Source: Loripinus fragilis (Eukaryota; Mollusca; Bivalvia; Lucinida; Lucinidae). Taken from it: DNA of 64,000 bases. This document shows, piece after piece, positions 1 through 12,332 of the stretch; the stretch's first letter is position 1, and each line of letters starts with the position of its first letter. The translations under genes were made by a program, and so were the position numbers. The notes beneath the pieces are model-generated. The model worked only from the letters and a program-made list of their open reading frames with translations, had not been told where the DNA came from and ran no database searches. The stretch covers positions 17,291,509 through 17,355,508 of the forward strand of contig OZ026524.1 in assembly GCA_964019695.1 (NCBI GenBank). Reading direction: 5' to 3'.

Positions 1-5
1 ACACA

Positions 6-36
<31 letters not shown>
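1..36. repeat. (CACG)n/(CA)n microsatellite
   Basis: The window opens inside an ACGC/AC simple repeat, so its left boundary is outside the window. Confidence 0.9.
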
Positions 37-552
37 TGTTTATTTGAATGTTAATAAATGGCTCTGTATCACTTGAGTTTGGTCCTGCTATTTAGTACTA
101 GTATTAGATTTAAAACGTATTTTGTTACACATTTGTATACGGGAAATCCCTAAAAGGGCTACAAGTACTTATACAAACAGTGTCGACACGGATGAAATGC
201 TCTGGACATTTAATCAGTGTCTACAATGATTGTGTGGCATTTCACCTGTGTCTAGACTGTTTGCTAAGCTGAAAAAGATACATTGTTTTAAAGTATAACC
301 TGAAACCCTTAGATACATGTATGTGCAATGGACTATCCAAAATGTATTGTATCAATTCAGAAGGAAAACTCAATAAGTATACAAAGGGTTAATAAAATAG
401 CAAACTTCTATTTGCCAAATTGAAATTGTGTAAATGTGTGTTACCATACGGACATCAGCGCTCGGAAATATAAGCCCAAGTACGCGTTAACTCATACCAG
501 CCTGCTCTGCCATAGAAACTGACAAGCAACTCATTAAAATGTCTCTCGCCAC
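37..552. other. No gene seen
   Basis: AT-rich sequence. I see no convincing ORF, RNA gene or repeat boundary before the MITE that follows. Confidence 0.5.
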
Positions 553-782
553 TTAACCCATTTACGCCCAATGAAATTCCCATTTCTTATCAATTGAAAC
601 AGTCCATTTTTGTTTAAATGGATGCTGGGTGTTACTTTCCATTTTATTCAAATTTTAATAGAATAGTTTGTAAGCACAAACAGTGGCTATCCTAATCAGA
701 TATCGCATTCTGCGGCGTCTGATCTTGATCTGCACCGTTTGCGTATGTCCCACAAAAAGGACGCTAGGCTTATATGGGTTAA
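553..782 (+). mobile_element. TTAA-flanked MITE, family A, copy 1
   Basis: A 222-bp element lies between two TTAA tetranucleotides (553-556 and 779-782). Its ends are inverted: CCCATTTACGCC on the left, and CCCATATAAGCC read inward from the right. Copies at about 44.06 and 49.92 kb share the interior, including the phrases GGCGTCTGATCT and AAAAGGACG. TTAA duplication with CCC ends is known for piggyBac-like and some Kolobok transposons. This element is non-coding, so an autonomous partner is inferred. Confidence 0.85.
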
Positions 783-1695
783 TGTCTGTATTTTAATATA
801 TCATGATACTAGACTTAAAACCAGTAAAATGTCTACGTTCACAAAGCAGAAAAAGAAACACAAAATAAATCTGGACATAATAATCACGCAAAGTTTCGAA
901 AGCACTAGTATAAAATGTAGGAGTAGTTGCGCACACAAGGTGCCACCCAGTATATACTAGTAGCCACTGATAGCCTTGATCTGAAAGCAATTGATGTCAC
1001 AATCACAATCAACAGACCAACCCATGGCGTCGCGAGGAAGAGAAACCGAACACAAACTGTAGCTCGACAGTAAATAAGGAAGAAGGGAAAATTCAGGAAT
1101 CGATACAATGAAGTACTAGACCTGACCCAGGACACCATATGGGAAAGTGACAAAAATACAAGAAAACATCACATACAAGAAAGTCAAAAGGTCAGCCCTT
1201 TCCCAGCAGGTGACCACAAGGCTGCAATGAACAAACAAGACAGCATGACAGACACGAATAACAAATAGCGAAAAGGATCCACAAAAGATCGAACGGTTAC
1301 TAAAACGAATTACTGGAGGGCTTAAACATGTCTGATAGTACCAACCTCTACCTTATTTCTGATGTGGATCTAGCCAAATAGATGCTTGCTTTGCAAGAAA
1401 ATTCCCTGGCCTAACGATGTATTATCTCCAAATAATTACAAATCGAGTAAGAACAAAATTAATGTGATTGTCAAACCAGAAAGGACATTAAGAACTGCAT
1501 AACAAAAGAAGGACCAAACAAAAACACCAACAAGCATGGGGACAAAAAATACATAATAAATCAACAACAACAGAACCACCGCTTAAGAACAGACACCAGC
1601 AAATGCCACTATATTATGCTGTTGCTTGCTGGCTTCCTTGCATTGTACGTATGCAAAATGTATCAACAAAAGGAAACAATCAAATCAAATTAACA

Positions 1696-1912
1696 TACAG
1701 TAAACATGTCTTAAGCGGCCACTCAAAATAGACAAAACAGAGGTCTTAAAGACAATTGTAGCTTAATGATGGACAAATGAATTGCAGAATGCTCTCTTTG
1801 AGCATTCTGCAACACTTTGACATGCATTATGTAATAATTGGTCTTAAAAACCCTATTTTGATCTTCTTTTTGAGTGCCCACTTGAGGCATCTTTGAGGCA
1901 GGTTTTACTGTA
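1696..1912. mobile_element. Mariner-type MITE, copy 1
   Basis: A 217-bp element begins TACAGTAAACATGTCTTAAG and ends with the inverted form GCAGGTTTTACTGTA. It contains an internal GCAGAATGCTC/GAGCATTCTGC hairpin and the phrase ATAATTGGTCTTAAAAAC. TA at both ends fits the TA duplication of Tc1/mariner-type elements. Relatives lie at about 9.54 and 47.18 kb. Confidence 0.75.
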
Positions 1913-2011
1913 CCGTGATTAAACTAAACGAAATACAGATATCCCTTGTTAATCCATGATATGCCAAGCCAAATACAAACATTAGGCCTCGTGGTTATAC
2001 AACTTGAGTAC

Positions 2012-2098
2012 AATCTCAAACTCAAAGTAAAGCGCAATGATTGGTTGCACACGTGTCCGCAAGCAGCCAATCATTGCGCTTTGTTATGCGTTTGAGAA
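2012..2098. repeat. Inverted repeat (short foldback)
   Basis: The arms read CAAACTCAAAGTAAAGCGCA and, inverted, TGCGCTTTGTTATGCGTTTG. The central part CAATGATTGG/CCAATCATTG also pairs. A second hairpin (AGACTGTCGCATAA/TTATGTGACAGTCT) follows near 2240-2285. Confidence 0.7.
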
Positions 2099-3734
2099 TG
2101 AACTCAGTTTTTTAACCTTTGGGCCAGGCACTGTTGAAGGTTTTATGTCAGGGTCATTATTGAGTGTGAAGCCTGGCCCACTGTCGTTTAAAGAGGAAAC
2201 CATAATTATAAACAGTAAGTGGGTTTATTCCAGGCATACAGACTGTCGCATAACATATATGCTATAACTATTATGTGACAGTCTAAATGCGTGGTTGTTT
2301 TTTTGGATTGATCAAGAAAAGAATGGTTACCAACAAATTCTCTGACTTTATACTCGGTGTATAAATTCAAAATAACTATCGCCATAACATAATGCCTCTG
2401 ATATGCCTTGTTGTAAATGTAAGGTATGATACTGATAGCCTTGATTTTAGTAACTTAGCATATAAAAAGTAAGTTGGTATGATCAGGAAATACCACAACA
2501 ACAAACTGCAGACCAACCCACGCACCGTGAGGAACAGTCACTGAACATTTATAGTAACACTATATCTGTAATCCAACTATAACAAAGCAACCAGCTCTCT
2601 CTTCCTCTTCAAGATGATTACAAAACTATAATGGACACAAAGTAATGCGTAACAAAACAAAGACAAACACAGAACTCCCACAAACAATGGGAAGTACATT
2701 AAACAATATATCAACAACAGAACAACCGCCTTAGGAAGGTAAGCAGCCTAAGCCAAAAGGGGGCTTAAGTACATTTTACCAGCGCCAAACCTTCGCAGAA
2801 GATTATGTACCGTTGTTAAATATAACATTGGTTTCTATTGTTGAGTGCACTTACATTTGAAGATAATCTTGCAAAACGAAGTTCAAATCCTGAAAGTGAC
2901 ATTTTTTTAATCTAATGATTGTATTTATAGCTCCTGCTTTATGCACATTTCCAAACCATGGGAAAAGCATCAACAAGGTTTCAAAAAAGTAAGTGAGTAA
3001 GATCAGGAAATACCACAATCCCATTCTGCAGACCAACCCACGTCACCGCAAGAACACCAACAGTTACAAGACAATTAACGTAAAGCAAACAACTCTCTCT
3101 TCGTTAAGATGATTGCAAAACTGGGAAGAACACTTATTAAGTCTAATTATTGCATTAAATAAGGACCAAATACAGAACCCTCACAAGCAATGGGTGAAAC
3201 ACTTAACAATAAACCAATAACGAAGAAACACCGTCTTAGAACGGAAAGCATTATACGTTACCAGAGGGTTTAAATGCATTTTACCGATACCAAGTTTTCG
3301 CCTTCGATTATGTTTTTGTTGTTTAACAAAAATGCTATTTTGCTAACTAATGCAATGTATCATCACAGAGAAAAACTCTAATCAAATGATGAAAGAAAGA
3401 AAATCTCTCAAGACTCACAAACAACAGATTCAAAGAAATACTCAAGTTGAGCCACGGTGGGCCCAGCCAACAACAAGCATTAGACACCAATCAACGGATA
3501 AAGCTCTACGTCTGTGCGTCATTGAGTCTGATATCTGACCCACCGTCGTGCAGTTAATGAGAAAAAGTAATATAACTTAAGCATATGATTGGGTAGACTG
3601 TCGCATGATATCCATGTTGTATCCCACTTTTATAACGTTTAATTATCTTTTAAAATAGATCATTTAAAGCATTGATATTAAACCGTTGGAGGTGTTCTGT
3701 ACACACGGTACTACTAGCAATCACTGCTGCATAC

Positions 3735-4340
3735 AACGCCATCAATTAAAAGCATTAAAATCGATTACATTTTACAGCATTTTCAAAGATTCTTGCCACG
3801 AAACCCCGACTAAATATGTATTAAGATACCAAATATACATGCTACATGTATACATTAATGATGATTAACGTACATAAAAATGGCATTATAATTAACAGTA
3901 TCATTAAATTAAGAATACCATTGAATCAGGACTCATTAAATACTGAAACATTTTAATTGAACACATTGGAATGGAATTTTTATCACCATTTAGTTTATTG
4001 ATGAGGTGTATACATAACATAACATAGCATAAATTTTATTAGACTTAAGCATATACAGCTCATCGTCATATAACATATATAGAACAATTGAAATTTCATT
4101 TGAAACACATTCAAATGTTAATTGGAGTCATTAACATGCTATACATTAAAAGCAGTTTTAGGATTTCAATAGCCGTGTGTTGGCACTGCTTTTTAATGGT
4201 TCCTTTAATCTAATGGTCAGTTTGTTTATTTTGGCAAACCATTAGTTTGACATTACAATATTACAATCCAAAGTTGAATGTTTTAATGGGATCATTTCAT
4301 AAGGGTGTTAGTTGTGTCATTTATTTAATGGCATACTAAA
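3735..4340. repeat. Stretch rich in CATTAA/TTAATG words
   Basis: The word CATTAA or its complement TTAATG recurs at irregular intervals on both strands over about 600 bp, without a fixed period. This resembles the word-saturated elements at 19.2, 22.9, 24.4, 40.7, 42.5 and 58.0 kb. AT richness makes chance more likely here, so this is the weakest member. Confidence 0.35.
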
Positions 4341-4553
4341 CATGCACATTGCAACGAACAGCCCCTGATAACTTTTTTTGCTTTGCCCTTTCTATGTCAT
4401 CTTTATCCATATAGTCCATTGTTACGACTTCGTCATCATACTAGTTTTGTGCGAAACTTGCCATTTCACACTGGTAAATGTATACGTCGATTTGGTGGTA
4501 TTTACGCGAATTGCCGGTACTTCATAGACCGGAAGTGGTAGATATTGGTGTTA

Positions 4554-7500
4554 TAGTCAGGGCCCTTAGGGACAAAAAATAGGTCCCGTGCGAATTGTGT
4601 GTCGATTTATGGTGACCTATATCAAAACCTTCAATGGAGTTTAACCTTTGATTTAAAGGTGGTCACCTATCTCAAATCCGCGTCTGAGGCTAGTTATGAC
4701 GTCATAAATATGGCGACCATAATGAGAAACTGCTCGTTAATAAAAAAGCTATGGTTTGTATTGTCCTGGTCATATTTATCCAACACGAACGCTTTTCTAA
4801 CATAATATCAATTATTTTAGTCATATGATGGTTACATCAATGCTTTACCTGACTTTGACAATGACTTATTTCTCGTTAACTATATTTTGCATGCAAAATA
4901 CCGTAGATTTCCTATAAATACCCAGCTTATCGGGCCACCTTTAGACTGATGGCTGAGAATGTTATTGCCCCCACTCGGGAATTTTGCAAACTTATCTTAT
5001 CTAAAAGAGGATTTCAAGCTGCGTCATTTAATATATGTTTGCACTACGTTCGCCGGGGCGTTAGTCACTGACAGCCTGTTACATATGTTACCATATTAAA
5101 TTTAGAAAAAAAAGAAAATTAAAAGTTTGAGCTACAGAAAGAAGGCTAATTATTTAAACTACTCATATGGTCTGCATATTGACTACTTTAGCTACATATA
5201 AATTCAGCAAAATTACAGCTTCCTGTGGTGTTATGTACGTTACTTTAATTAGATTACCCTTTAAACTTGAAAATTGTGACCAATATCATTTACGTTTTAG
5301 CTGATGTGTGCATTTTCGAAAATGTTTTGATTATTTTATTCTAACGAACTCATTTGGGTTAGAGAAAATCCAAAGTTTGCTTTTATACTTTAAATAAAGT
5401 GTCTTATACGAGCAATTATAAAAACAACCCAAAGGCTACACCCAATTTTAAGGCGCCGAATTTGGTAGGCATCATTTATGTAAAAATATATGAAAACATT
5501 TGCTGCTGTTGGATATCTTGCATTTTTGGGATTGGCTTGTTCATATTATAAAGAATTATTGATTTTGCAGGGTAAACAACAAGATTGAATCACTTGTTAA
5601 AGGCTGTAACATATGTTACATGACATAATAAATGAGCAAAGACATTAACTTGATATAAGAAATAATATTTCAGGTAAAAATGAATATAATTCGCATGCTT
5701 TCCTAGCTAAAGTATCTAGCCTCTGGTGCCTAAATCTTAGGTATTGATGATAATTAAGCCCCTGTACCTTTGTTACAGATGTTATGAATATTTGTTTTCA
5801 ATATTTCTTAATATGAATGATTCTAAAATAAAGATACATACTAGAGGAACATAGGAAATAATCTTTTCACATTTAAACAGTACAATTAAGTAAATGTCCC
5901 TTTCTAATATAAATATTCTAAACCAATCCTTATCCAAGTCATATACATGTACAATATCGATTATTATTTCTGTTTCTCTGGTAAAATAATTGTCCTCCTC
6001 ATATCATAAAAACCAGAATAATCATCAAACAAGATTTTGACTGCAAGCTGAGTAATGACCTGCTCCATCCAAAACCCTTTTTGACATATTCTATCGTATG
6101 TACCGATTCAAGGTGCGTCGAATAGGAGATGTTTGCACACTGTAAGCATGGGTGTTAGCCTGTATCAGCTTGTTACATATGCTATTTTATCAATTTGAGA
6201 ATAAGAAAATTGAAAGCTTGAGGTACAGGAAGAAGACATTAAAACTAGCTAATCGATGAACATTCTAATAGTCTGCAAATTACTGGATGTCTTTACTACA
6301 TATGACAGCTGTTTAACATTAATACGGCTACATATTGTATTATGTGCGTTACATGAACTTAATTATAATTTAAAAGTGTTAATTTTGCCTATCGTCATTT
6401 AGTTTAACGACTGATATGAGTTGGTTTCAAACCGTTTTAGATTAGGTTTAACAAACATATACTCAATTGACGAATACAAAACCAAAGTTTGCTTTTCTAT
6501 CTTAAATATTTTGTCTTATATGAGCTAATGTACAACCCTACCCCCAGTTTTGTAGAGGAGAAAATTTTGTTTTCGCCGCTTAAATAAAACACATATAAAA
6601 CAATTGCAGAGTGTTGATATTTTACATTTTCTTAAACGGTCTTGCGCATATATCATAAAGTTTCTAAGATCAGGACACTTATTAAAGATGTCAATGTGCC
6701 ATGATGCCACAACCAGTGCTCTGATCGAATTCCATGCACTTTCAGGTGCTGGTATTAACTAGTTCAATGTCAGGAAAGATCAAGAAATCATATTGGCAGG
6801 CATTTAGCTATGCTGGAGACTCTATCCACGAAGCATTCTTTCACCTCGGCTCAGTGCCCTTAGAAAGCACTGTGGCAGATGCACTAGAGTAATTTTGTAA
6901 ATTGTCCTTATCTCTTGGCTCTCGTTTGTAATGTCTAATTAAGAGATCGTTACTTTCCCATTGGTATCCTGGGTCAGGTGTGGTACTTGATTGTATCGAT
7001 TCCTGATCTTTGCCGTCTTTCTTACTTTGCATTAGCCAGTCACCGATATTGTTCGACTCACGGCGTTGAGGTGGTGGATGTTTTGGAGAAAAAAAAGCTG
7101 AATTGCAAGAACTACCACTTCCAAGAGCTGTGTTTCTCGAAGGTGTCGAACGTGCGCAGTATCAGTGAATCATTTGGAAAACCTCACTTGTCATTAATCC
7201 TGACAAATCAATGCCTGACAATGTCCGGACACTCTCCCTGGAAAATAACAAGTACGCAAATGTATATGGGTTTCTATAGAATTTAGCATTTGAATCCCCC
7301 CCTGGAAAAAGTTGGACACCCCCCCCCGCCCCTGGAAAATAATGGACCGCCTCTGGATCCTTTGTAAAGTATAAGTATAGTTTTCTCAGCAATAAAACCA
7401 TTGGAACCCCTCTTTAAACTTTAAAAAAAGCTGAGGACTAAATAAAACTCTGGAGGGCTAAAAAAATTCCTGGATCCGAATATGTTGCCTCCTGCCCCCC

Positions 7501-8822
7501 GAAACTCCTCTGCAGCTGATAAAATGTGGTTGCAGCATGTCTGTATGCGAAACATCTCGGTGTAAGTACAAAGTGAACCGTTTATATTGTACTGATTTGT
7601 GTTGCCGTGGTGCAGAAGAGGACTCATGTAAAATATTGCCAGTGGTCAATATGCTTATGACTTTTGAACAACCATTTTCATGTGGATTCAGATATTTCTT
7701 TAGCCGTATCAACAAGAATGCCTTATTGTCCGATTTTGACCTTTGAGGACGATTCTACCTAGTAGCATGCGATAGAGATAAATAAGATTGTAACAGTTTT
7801 ATATTGCCCGTGCTTTCGAAGTACAATGGATAACTTGTAGAGGGATTTATCCTTATTTCCATACATGAACTGTTAAGTAGACTCTTCTAACTTTTGATAC
7901 TTCAGTGGTCAAAATCGGACTATAATGAGTTTGGTTGATAGTGTATGAAAATGATTATTACTACTATTTTTTATTTGGGTGTAGGATAAGCAGCAGCAGA
8001 TAAACCAAAAGCTTTGAAGCGTGACTCTATTTACAATATTGATATGTTGTTCTAGAAAAAAGAGTTTCAGGCATTTATTTACATTTACTATAAAAGCTTT
8101 GACATGCACATATGTTCTAGCCGGACTGGCTCATTTTACGTATTCTGCATCAATCGTTTGAAATAGAAAGACCCAAAGGTCATTTGTCGGAGGTCGTTGT
8201 ACATCTATTTATATAAGCATAAGGGATTATATTTACTCCCTTTATAATCAAAAACACAGTTTGTTTTTCATTCACACCACTGTCTTTTTATTCGTAAATC
8301 GTGACGGCATTTACGCCCCACCCTCGAACTGACTTCACCCTATCTGAATATATTTTGTATGTAACGATTTAAAAGAATTTGCAATCAGTCATAATAAGGC
8401 TACCAGTTCATCAAAGGAATATTTCCAAGCGTTGGAAATGGACAAAATGCATATATATGTGGTATTTACATATTAGGCGTCATTTCAATGACGTCATCTT
8501 TTTGTTCTGATGCGAAGACAATATGGGCGACATGTTAATTTTAATAATTTACCCCCTAAGATTAAATTTGGTGCATTTTGACTAAAATTGGCACACAAAA
8601 TGCAAGAAAGTCCTGATCCTCATATACTGCAATGGATATACCGTTTAAAATGCACTGATACCATATAAGCTATTTTGATGACGTCATAATGACGTCCAGA
8701 CGTGAAACCCAGATGGGTGACCAGGTGATTTTCATTAGTTATCCCCTAAAGTTTGATTTTTTTGTATAGGTCACCATAAATCGGCATCAAATTCGCACGG
8801 GAGTCCCGATCGCCCCTGACTA
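4554..8822 (+). mobile_element. Long TIR element 'TAGTCAGGG', left copy
   Basis: A 4,269-bp element begins TAGTCAGGG and ends CCCTGACTA, flanked by TTA on both sides (4551-4553, 8823-8825). Its diverged long terminal inverted repeats share GTGCGAATT, CGATTTATGGTGACCTATA and a TGACGTCA-containing block. An inverted copy lies at 33195-39020. The interior holds two diverged tandem copies of a unit about 1.08 kb apart (near 5030-5610 and 6120-6700). No transposase is recognisable, only short peptides shared with the other copy. The 3-bp TTA/CTA duplication is compatible with PIF/Harbinger- or Academ-like cut-and-paste elements, but class is not settled. Confidence 0.88.
6841..7150 (-). pseudogene. 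Degenerate coding fragment in TAGTCAGGG element
   Basis: On the minus strand a readable stretch contains MQSKKDGKDQESIQSSTT, then PGYQWESN, then SSASATVLSKGTEPR. The same peptide series occurs in the right copy at 36438-36749 on the plus strand, where it is 103 residues long. The reading is polar, rich in Ser, Gln and Lys, and has no domain I recognise. Retention of the frame in two separately inserted copies suggests ancestral coding sequence, perhaps one exon of the element's protein. That is inference, and nucleotide identity alone could carry the peptide along. Confidence 0.4.
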
Positions 8823-9540
8823 TTAATACTATATAGAAAAACATGCCATATGCCTAAAGGACTATAGAATTAGATCATTTTTAAGTATTTGGCGTGCACA
8901 TGGCGATTTATGTAATCATTTAGGGATAGATTCGAGTACCGATCGGTACTCGAATCTATTCCCAAATGCTTACATAAATCGCCATGCACATACTTAATAC
9001 TTAAAAATGATCTAATTCTATAGTCCTTTAGGCATATGGCATGTTTTTCTTTATAGTATTAACACCAATATCTACCACTTCCGGTCTATGAAGTACCGGC
9101 AATACGCGTGAATACCACCAAATCGACGTATACATTTACCAGTGTGCATTTTCCTTTCTCCACATTTTCTTGACAAAAGAAGTTATTAACATGTGTCCGA
9201 AATATCTGTTGACCCTTCATCAGAGCTGATCGTCTCAGTGCCAATAATGTAAATGAGTTAATAATTTATGTGCATTTTTTTAAACATGTAAGGCTGTAAC
9301 CTGTAGAAAAAAACAACAACGAAGAGTTGACACACGATAAGAGTACAGTTACGAAACAGATTTACCATTAGCAATATGAAAGAAATACCTGCATTTGTCC
9401 AATCAAGTGAATACAATAACACAACGTGACCAACTACGCCACTTTACGCTGACTGTGGGACAAGTATACCTTGCAAATTATCTATTCATAATTGTAAGTG
9501 TCTTAGTCCTAGGTATAAACTTAAACATTGTCACGATTAA

Positions 9541-9738
9541 ATACATGCCAACGTTTTGAGCGGTCATTTTAAAAGATTTTGTATGAATACTTTATTTCTT
9601 AAGAAAGCTTTGCTGCGCAAAATCAGTCGAAATTTGAAGCATTCTGCAATACTTTTGACCTGCATTCAGCGATAATTGGTCTTGAAAACCATTTTGTGTT
9701 TTCTTTTAGAGTGGCTGATTTAGGCATGGGTTACTGTA
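9541..9738. mobile_element. Mariner-type MITE, copy 2
   Basis: The interior shares GCATTCTGCAATACTTTTGACCTGCATT and CGATAATTGGTCTTGAAAAC-type phrases with the copies at 1696 and 47184. The right end GGGTTACTGTA matches the family end. The left end is diverged. Confidence 0.6.
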
Positions 9739-11620
9739 TGTTTTATGCTCTTTGGAACAGGATTTATGGTCGTTTAATTTTTATTACAAATGCTCCTCGA
9801 CCTTATAAAATTTGATAAAAAATCTTCTATGAATGAAAACACACACTCACACACTCATTATGTAATGACACTTATAGCAAATTGTTCTTTTTTATCTTCT
9901 TTTATAGCCTTGTAATGCAAAATAACTTCATACAAGTAATATGGAGTTATTTAAATGACCCAAAAAATGCACTCCTTAACGTTTTATGTTGAATTATTCT
10001 CGAAATTTGGGGGGGGGGGGGGGGAGGTGAGGTTAAATTTAGCCCTGCGGAAATATAATTGGTAAGGTGACCCCCAAGTGTGTTTTTATTTCCAAAATGT
10101 AAAATGATAGTCCATGAAATAAAAACAAAAAAAAAAATAGATTTTCAATGTCAGATTTTTTAATATATAATTTACCCTAAAAATCGAAATCCGTTTTGGG
10201 GGAATTACCAAAATATATCATACAGTATCTTGACACGGCCTGGGAAAACAAATAAAAAAAATAACACATTTTCTAGAAAGCTTGAGGTCAAGAGCAATTA
10301 TTAAAATTAAAATAAAGAAGCTGGATGACCATAACAACTATTTTAGCTTAATATTAAGGAAGCAGGTTATTTTCAGAAAATTGGTCAAATGCTGGAAACT
10401 TCCATGAGAGATAATGACAAATTTAGCACGGTGACATATCCTTTTATTTCATAAATTGACAGTCAAAGCATAAAACAAACTTTACGCACAGTTTTGAAAA
10501 TATTTCAATGTGGGGATAGTCGGGGAATCAAGGTAGAAAAAATGCTAACCCTTGCACCCGAAAGGTATACAGCTGAATTTTGTATGGTTGCAAAGGTTAT
10601 TCTATGGTGTATCTGAAACCACTGTATAGCAGACTCGATCGACTTGCATAACGCCAGAGCAGTCAACTTTCTACGGAAGCCCAGCAAGATCATGTCAAAA
10701 TATTATTTTTCATAATGTTATATATTTTCATCAAAATATTTCAGGATAGAAAATATACATTGTATTTAGTTTACATAATAAAACAACATCGGGGTAGACC
10801 TCAGAAGCAGTGGCGGTTATATAAGAATACAGCTTATTGATTTTTAAAGCAAATAGATTAGGGCACCCCCATTTTGAAATTAAATTAATAGATTTCTTTG
10901 CTTCAAATCTCATTAAAACTGCATTTATTGCCCCTAAATGCATTTGATAACTATTCGTATATCGCTTGGAAGCACATTTCGTTAAAAAAAGTGCGTGCTC
11001 ACTTACTCACTTTTATCCTCCCGCTGAAGTGGTTTGAATTGCATATTTTTACATAAATAAATAAACTTTAAATTGAATGTGTTTAAACACTGCATATAAT
11101 TAAATAGACGTTTGGGACATAATTTATGATATTTTTTTTAATTTTCTATGGTAAACTAGAACAGGTAGCTGAAAATATGAAACCACGATCATTTGATACT
11201 TAGTAATTTAGTCCATGTCAGCTGGTGCGTACATAAATACTATGTACAACTTCAGAGCAGTTTAATATATAAATGAACTTTATCAAGGTTTAAGAATGTT
11301 TATGCCACTCTTACTTAAAACATTTATACAAGATACAATACCCTATGTACATCATGGAAACATCTAGAATAAAGAACTATAACAAGTAGTATGCTGAGAG
11401 AGTCTATTAAGACTAATTTATTGCCATATTTATTAGATGTCTAATAAGACAAGATATGACAGATAATAAGGTGTATTAACCAATAGTATCTTACTATAGT
11501 TGACTGAAAATAACCTTACGGCAAACTTTTAGGTAAAATTTCACTCAATAAGCTTAAGATAACCTCAGTCAAATCTGAATAGCATCAGCTATTAACTTGT
11601 AATTTATAGGTTAAAGCATA
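9739..11620. other. No gene seen; poly-G run
   Basis: AT-rich sequence without supportable coding. A 16-base G run occupies 10009-10024. No terminal inverted repeats or arrays were recognised. Confidence 0.5.
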
Positions 11621-11623
11621 AAA

Positions 11624-11682
11624 AGTGGGGCAAATCGGCCATAAAACTATCAGTGGGTCATACAGCTGATAGTTTGCCCCAC
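11624..11682. repeat. Nested hairpin GTGGGGCAAA...TTTGCCCCAC
   Basis: Two nested complementary pairs are present: GTGGGGCAAA with TTTGCCCCAC, and AAACTATCAG with CTGATAGTTT. It lies on the 3' side of the DIRS element and could belong to its terminal or internal complementary region, which I infer only from position. Confidence 0.6.
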
Positions 11683-11798
11683 AAACAGAAAATACAAAAG
11701 AGTGAAACATGATAACCAGAACGAATGCTTTCCGAAGGTAATGTTAAAAGTGATACACAATAAAATAAATCCTAACAGACTCCCCATAAACATAACTT

Positions 11799-12105
11799 GG
11801 CAATATCCAAAACAGAAATGTAATGCACCCTCAGCAACGCAAAGGGAACATATTATAACTGGAATTATCCAAACAGAAATGTAATGCACCCTCAGCAGCG
11901 CAAAGGGAACATTTCATAATTGGCAATATCCAAAAACAGAAATGTAATGCACCCTCAGCAACGCAAAGGGAACATATTATAACTGGAATTATCCAAACAG
12001 AAATGTAATGCGCCCTCGGCAACGCAAAGGGAACATATCATAACTGGCAATATCTAAAAACAGAAATGTAATGAACCCTCCGCAACGCAAAGGGAACATA
12101 TAAAC
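11799..12105. repeat. 61/63-bp tandem array
   Basis: Five copies of a unit containing ATGTAATGCACCCTCAGC and ACGCAAAGGGAACAT occur. The phrase ATGTAATG starts at 11818, 11879, 11942, 12003 and 12066, so spacing alternates 61, 63, 61, 63. Units with GGCAATATCC alternate with units carrying GGAATTATCC, giving a 124-bp dimer. Weaker relatives follow near 12215 and 12270-12310. The array lies just downstream of the DIRS recombinase, in what would be the element's 3' untranslated region. Confidence 0.85.
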
Positions 12106-12332
12106 ATATAAATACAAAATTATTAACCGTACAAACAGGGGAGAATGGCAAGAGGAAAACATTATTTAGCAACCTATATCTAATGTAAAACACTTTTACA
12201 CAAAACAAACACTCGGCAACGCAAAGCGAATGTTTATGTAAATTCAACCTAATAAGCCCAAATCTGCCAGGACCACTCAGAAAGACACAACTTCAGCATG
12301 GCAAAGGAATGTAAATCTGGTGAATACTAACA

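Larger units (their letters stand above)
960..3330. repeat. Three diverged copies of a dispersed repeat
   Basis: Blocks near 980-1630, 2430-2840 and 2985-3330 share ordered phrases: GATCAGGAAATACCACAA, GCAGACCAACCCA, AGCAA(C)CAACTCTCTCTTC, a block of AACAACAGAACAACCGCCTTA type, and a TTTTACC end. The copies are strongly diverged. On the minus strand the first phrase reads as residues resembling VGLQnVIVVFPDxTHLLF, and a fourth relative with that reading occurs on the plus strand near 50.86 kb. No complete ORF is present. The unit could be a transposon fragment or a duplicated old exon. Confidence 0.6.
4466..9150. mobile_element. Foldback element split by a 4.27-kb insertion
   Basis: Segment 4466-4553 is the reverse complement of 9063-9150. 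Segment 8823-8942 is the reverse complement of about 8943-9062, with the centre CGAGTACCGATCGGTACTCG at 8933-8952. If 4554-8822 and one TTA are removed, the two parts join into one near-perfect palindrome of about 2 x 207 bp. Outer ends read CACACTGGTAAATG and its inverse. No coding capacity is present, so this is a foldback-type MITE that was later invaded. Confidence 0.88.

Noticed and set aside
7162..7401. Short ORFs near the GGGGG/CCCCC tract in the left TAGTCAGGG copy
   Set aside because: They are explained by the proline/glycine-rich reading of the C/G run and are not kept in the right copy.
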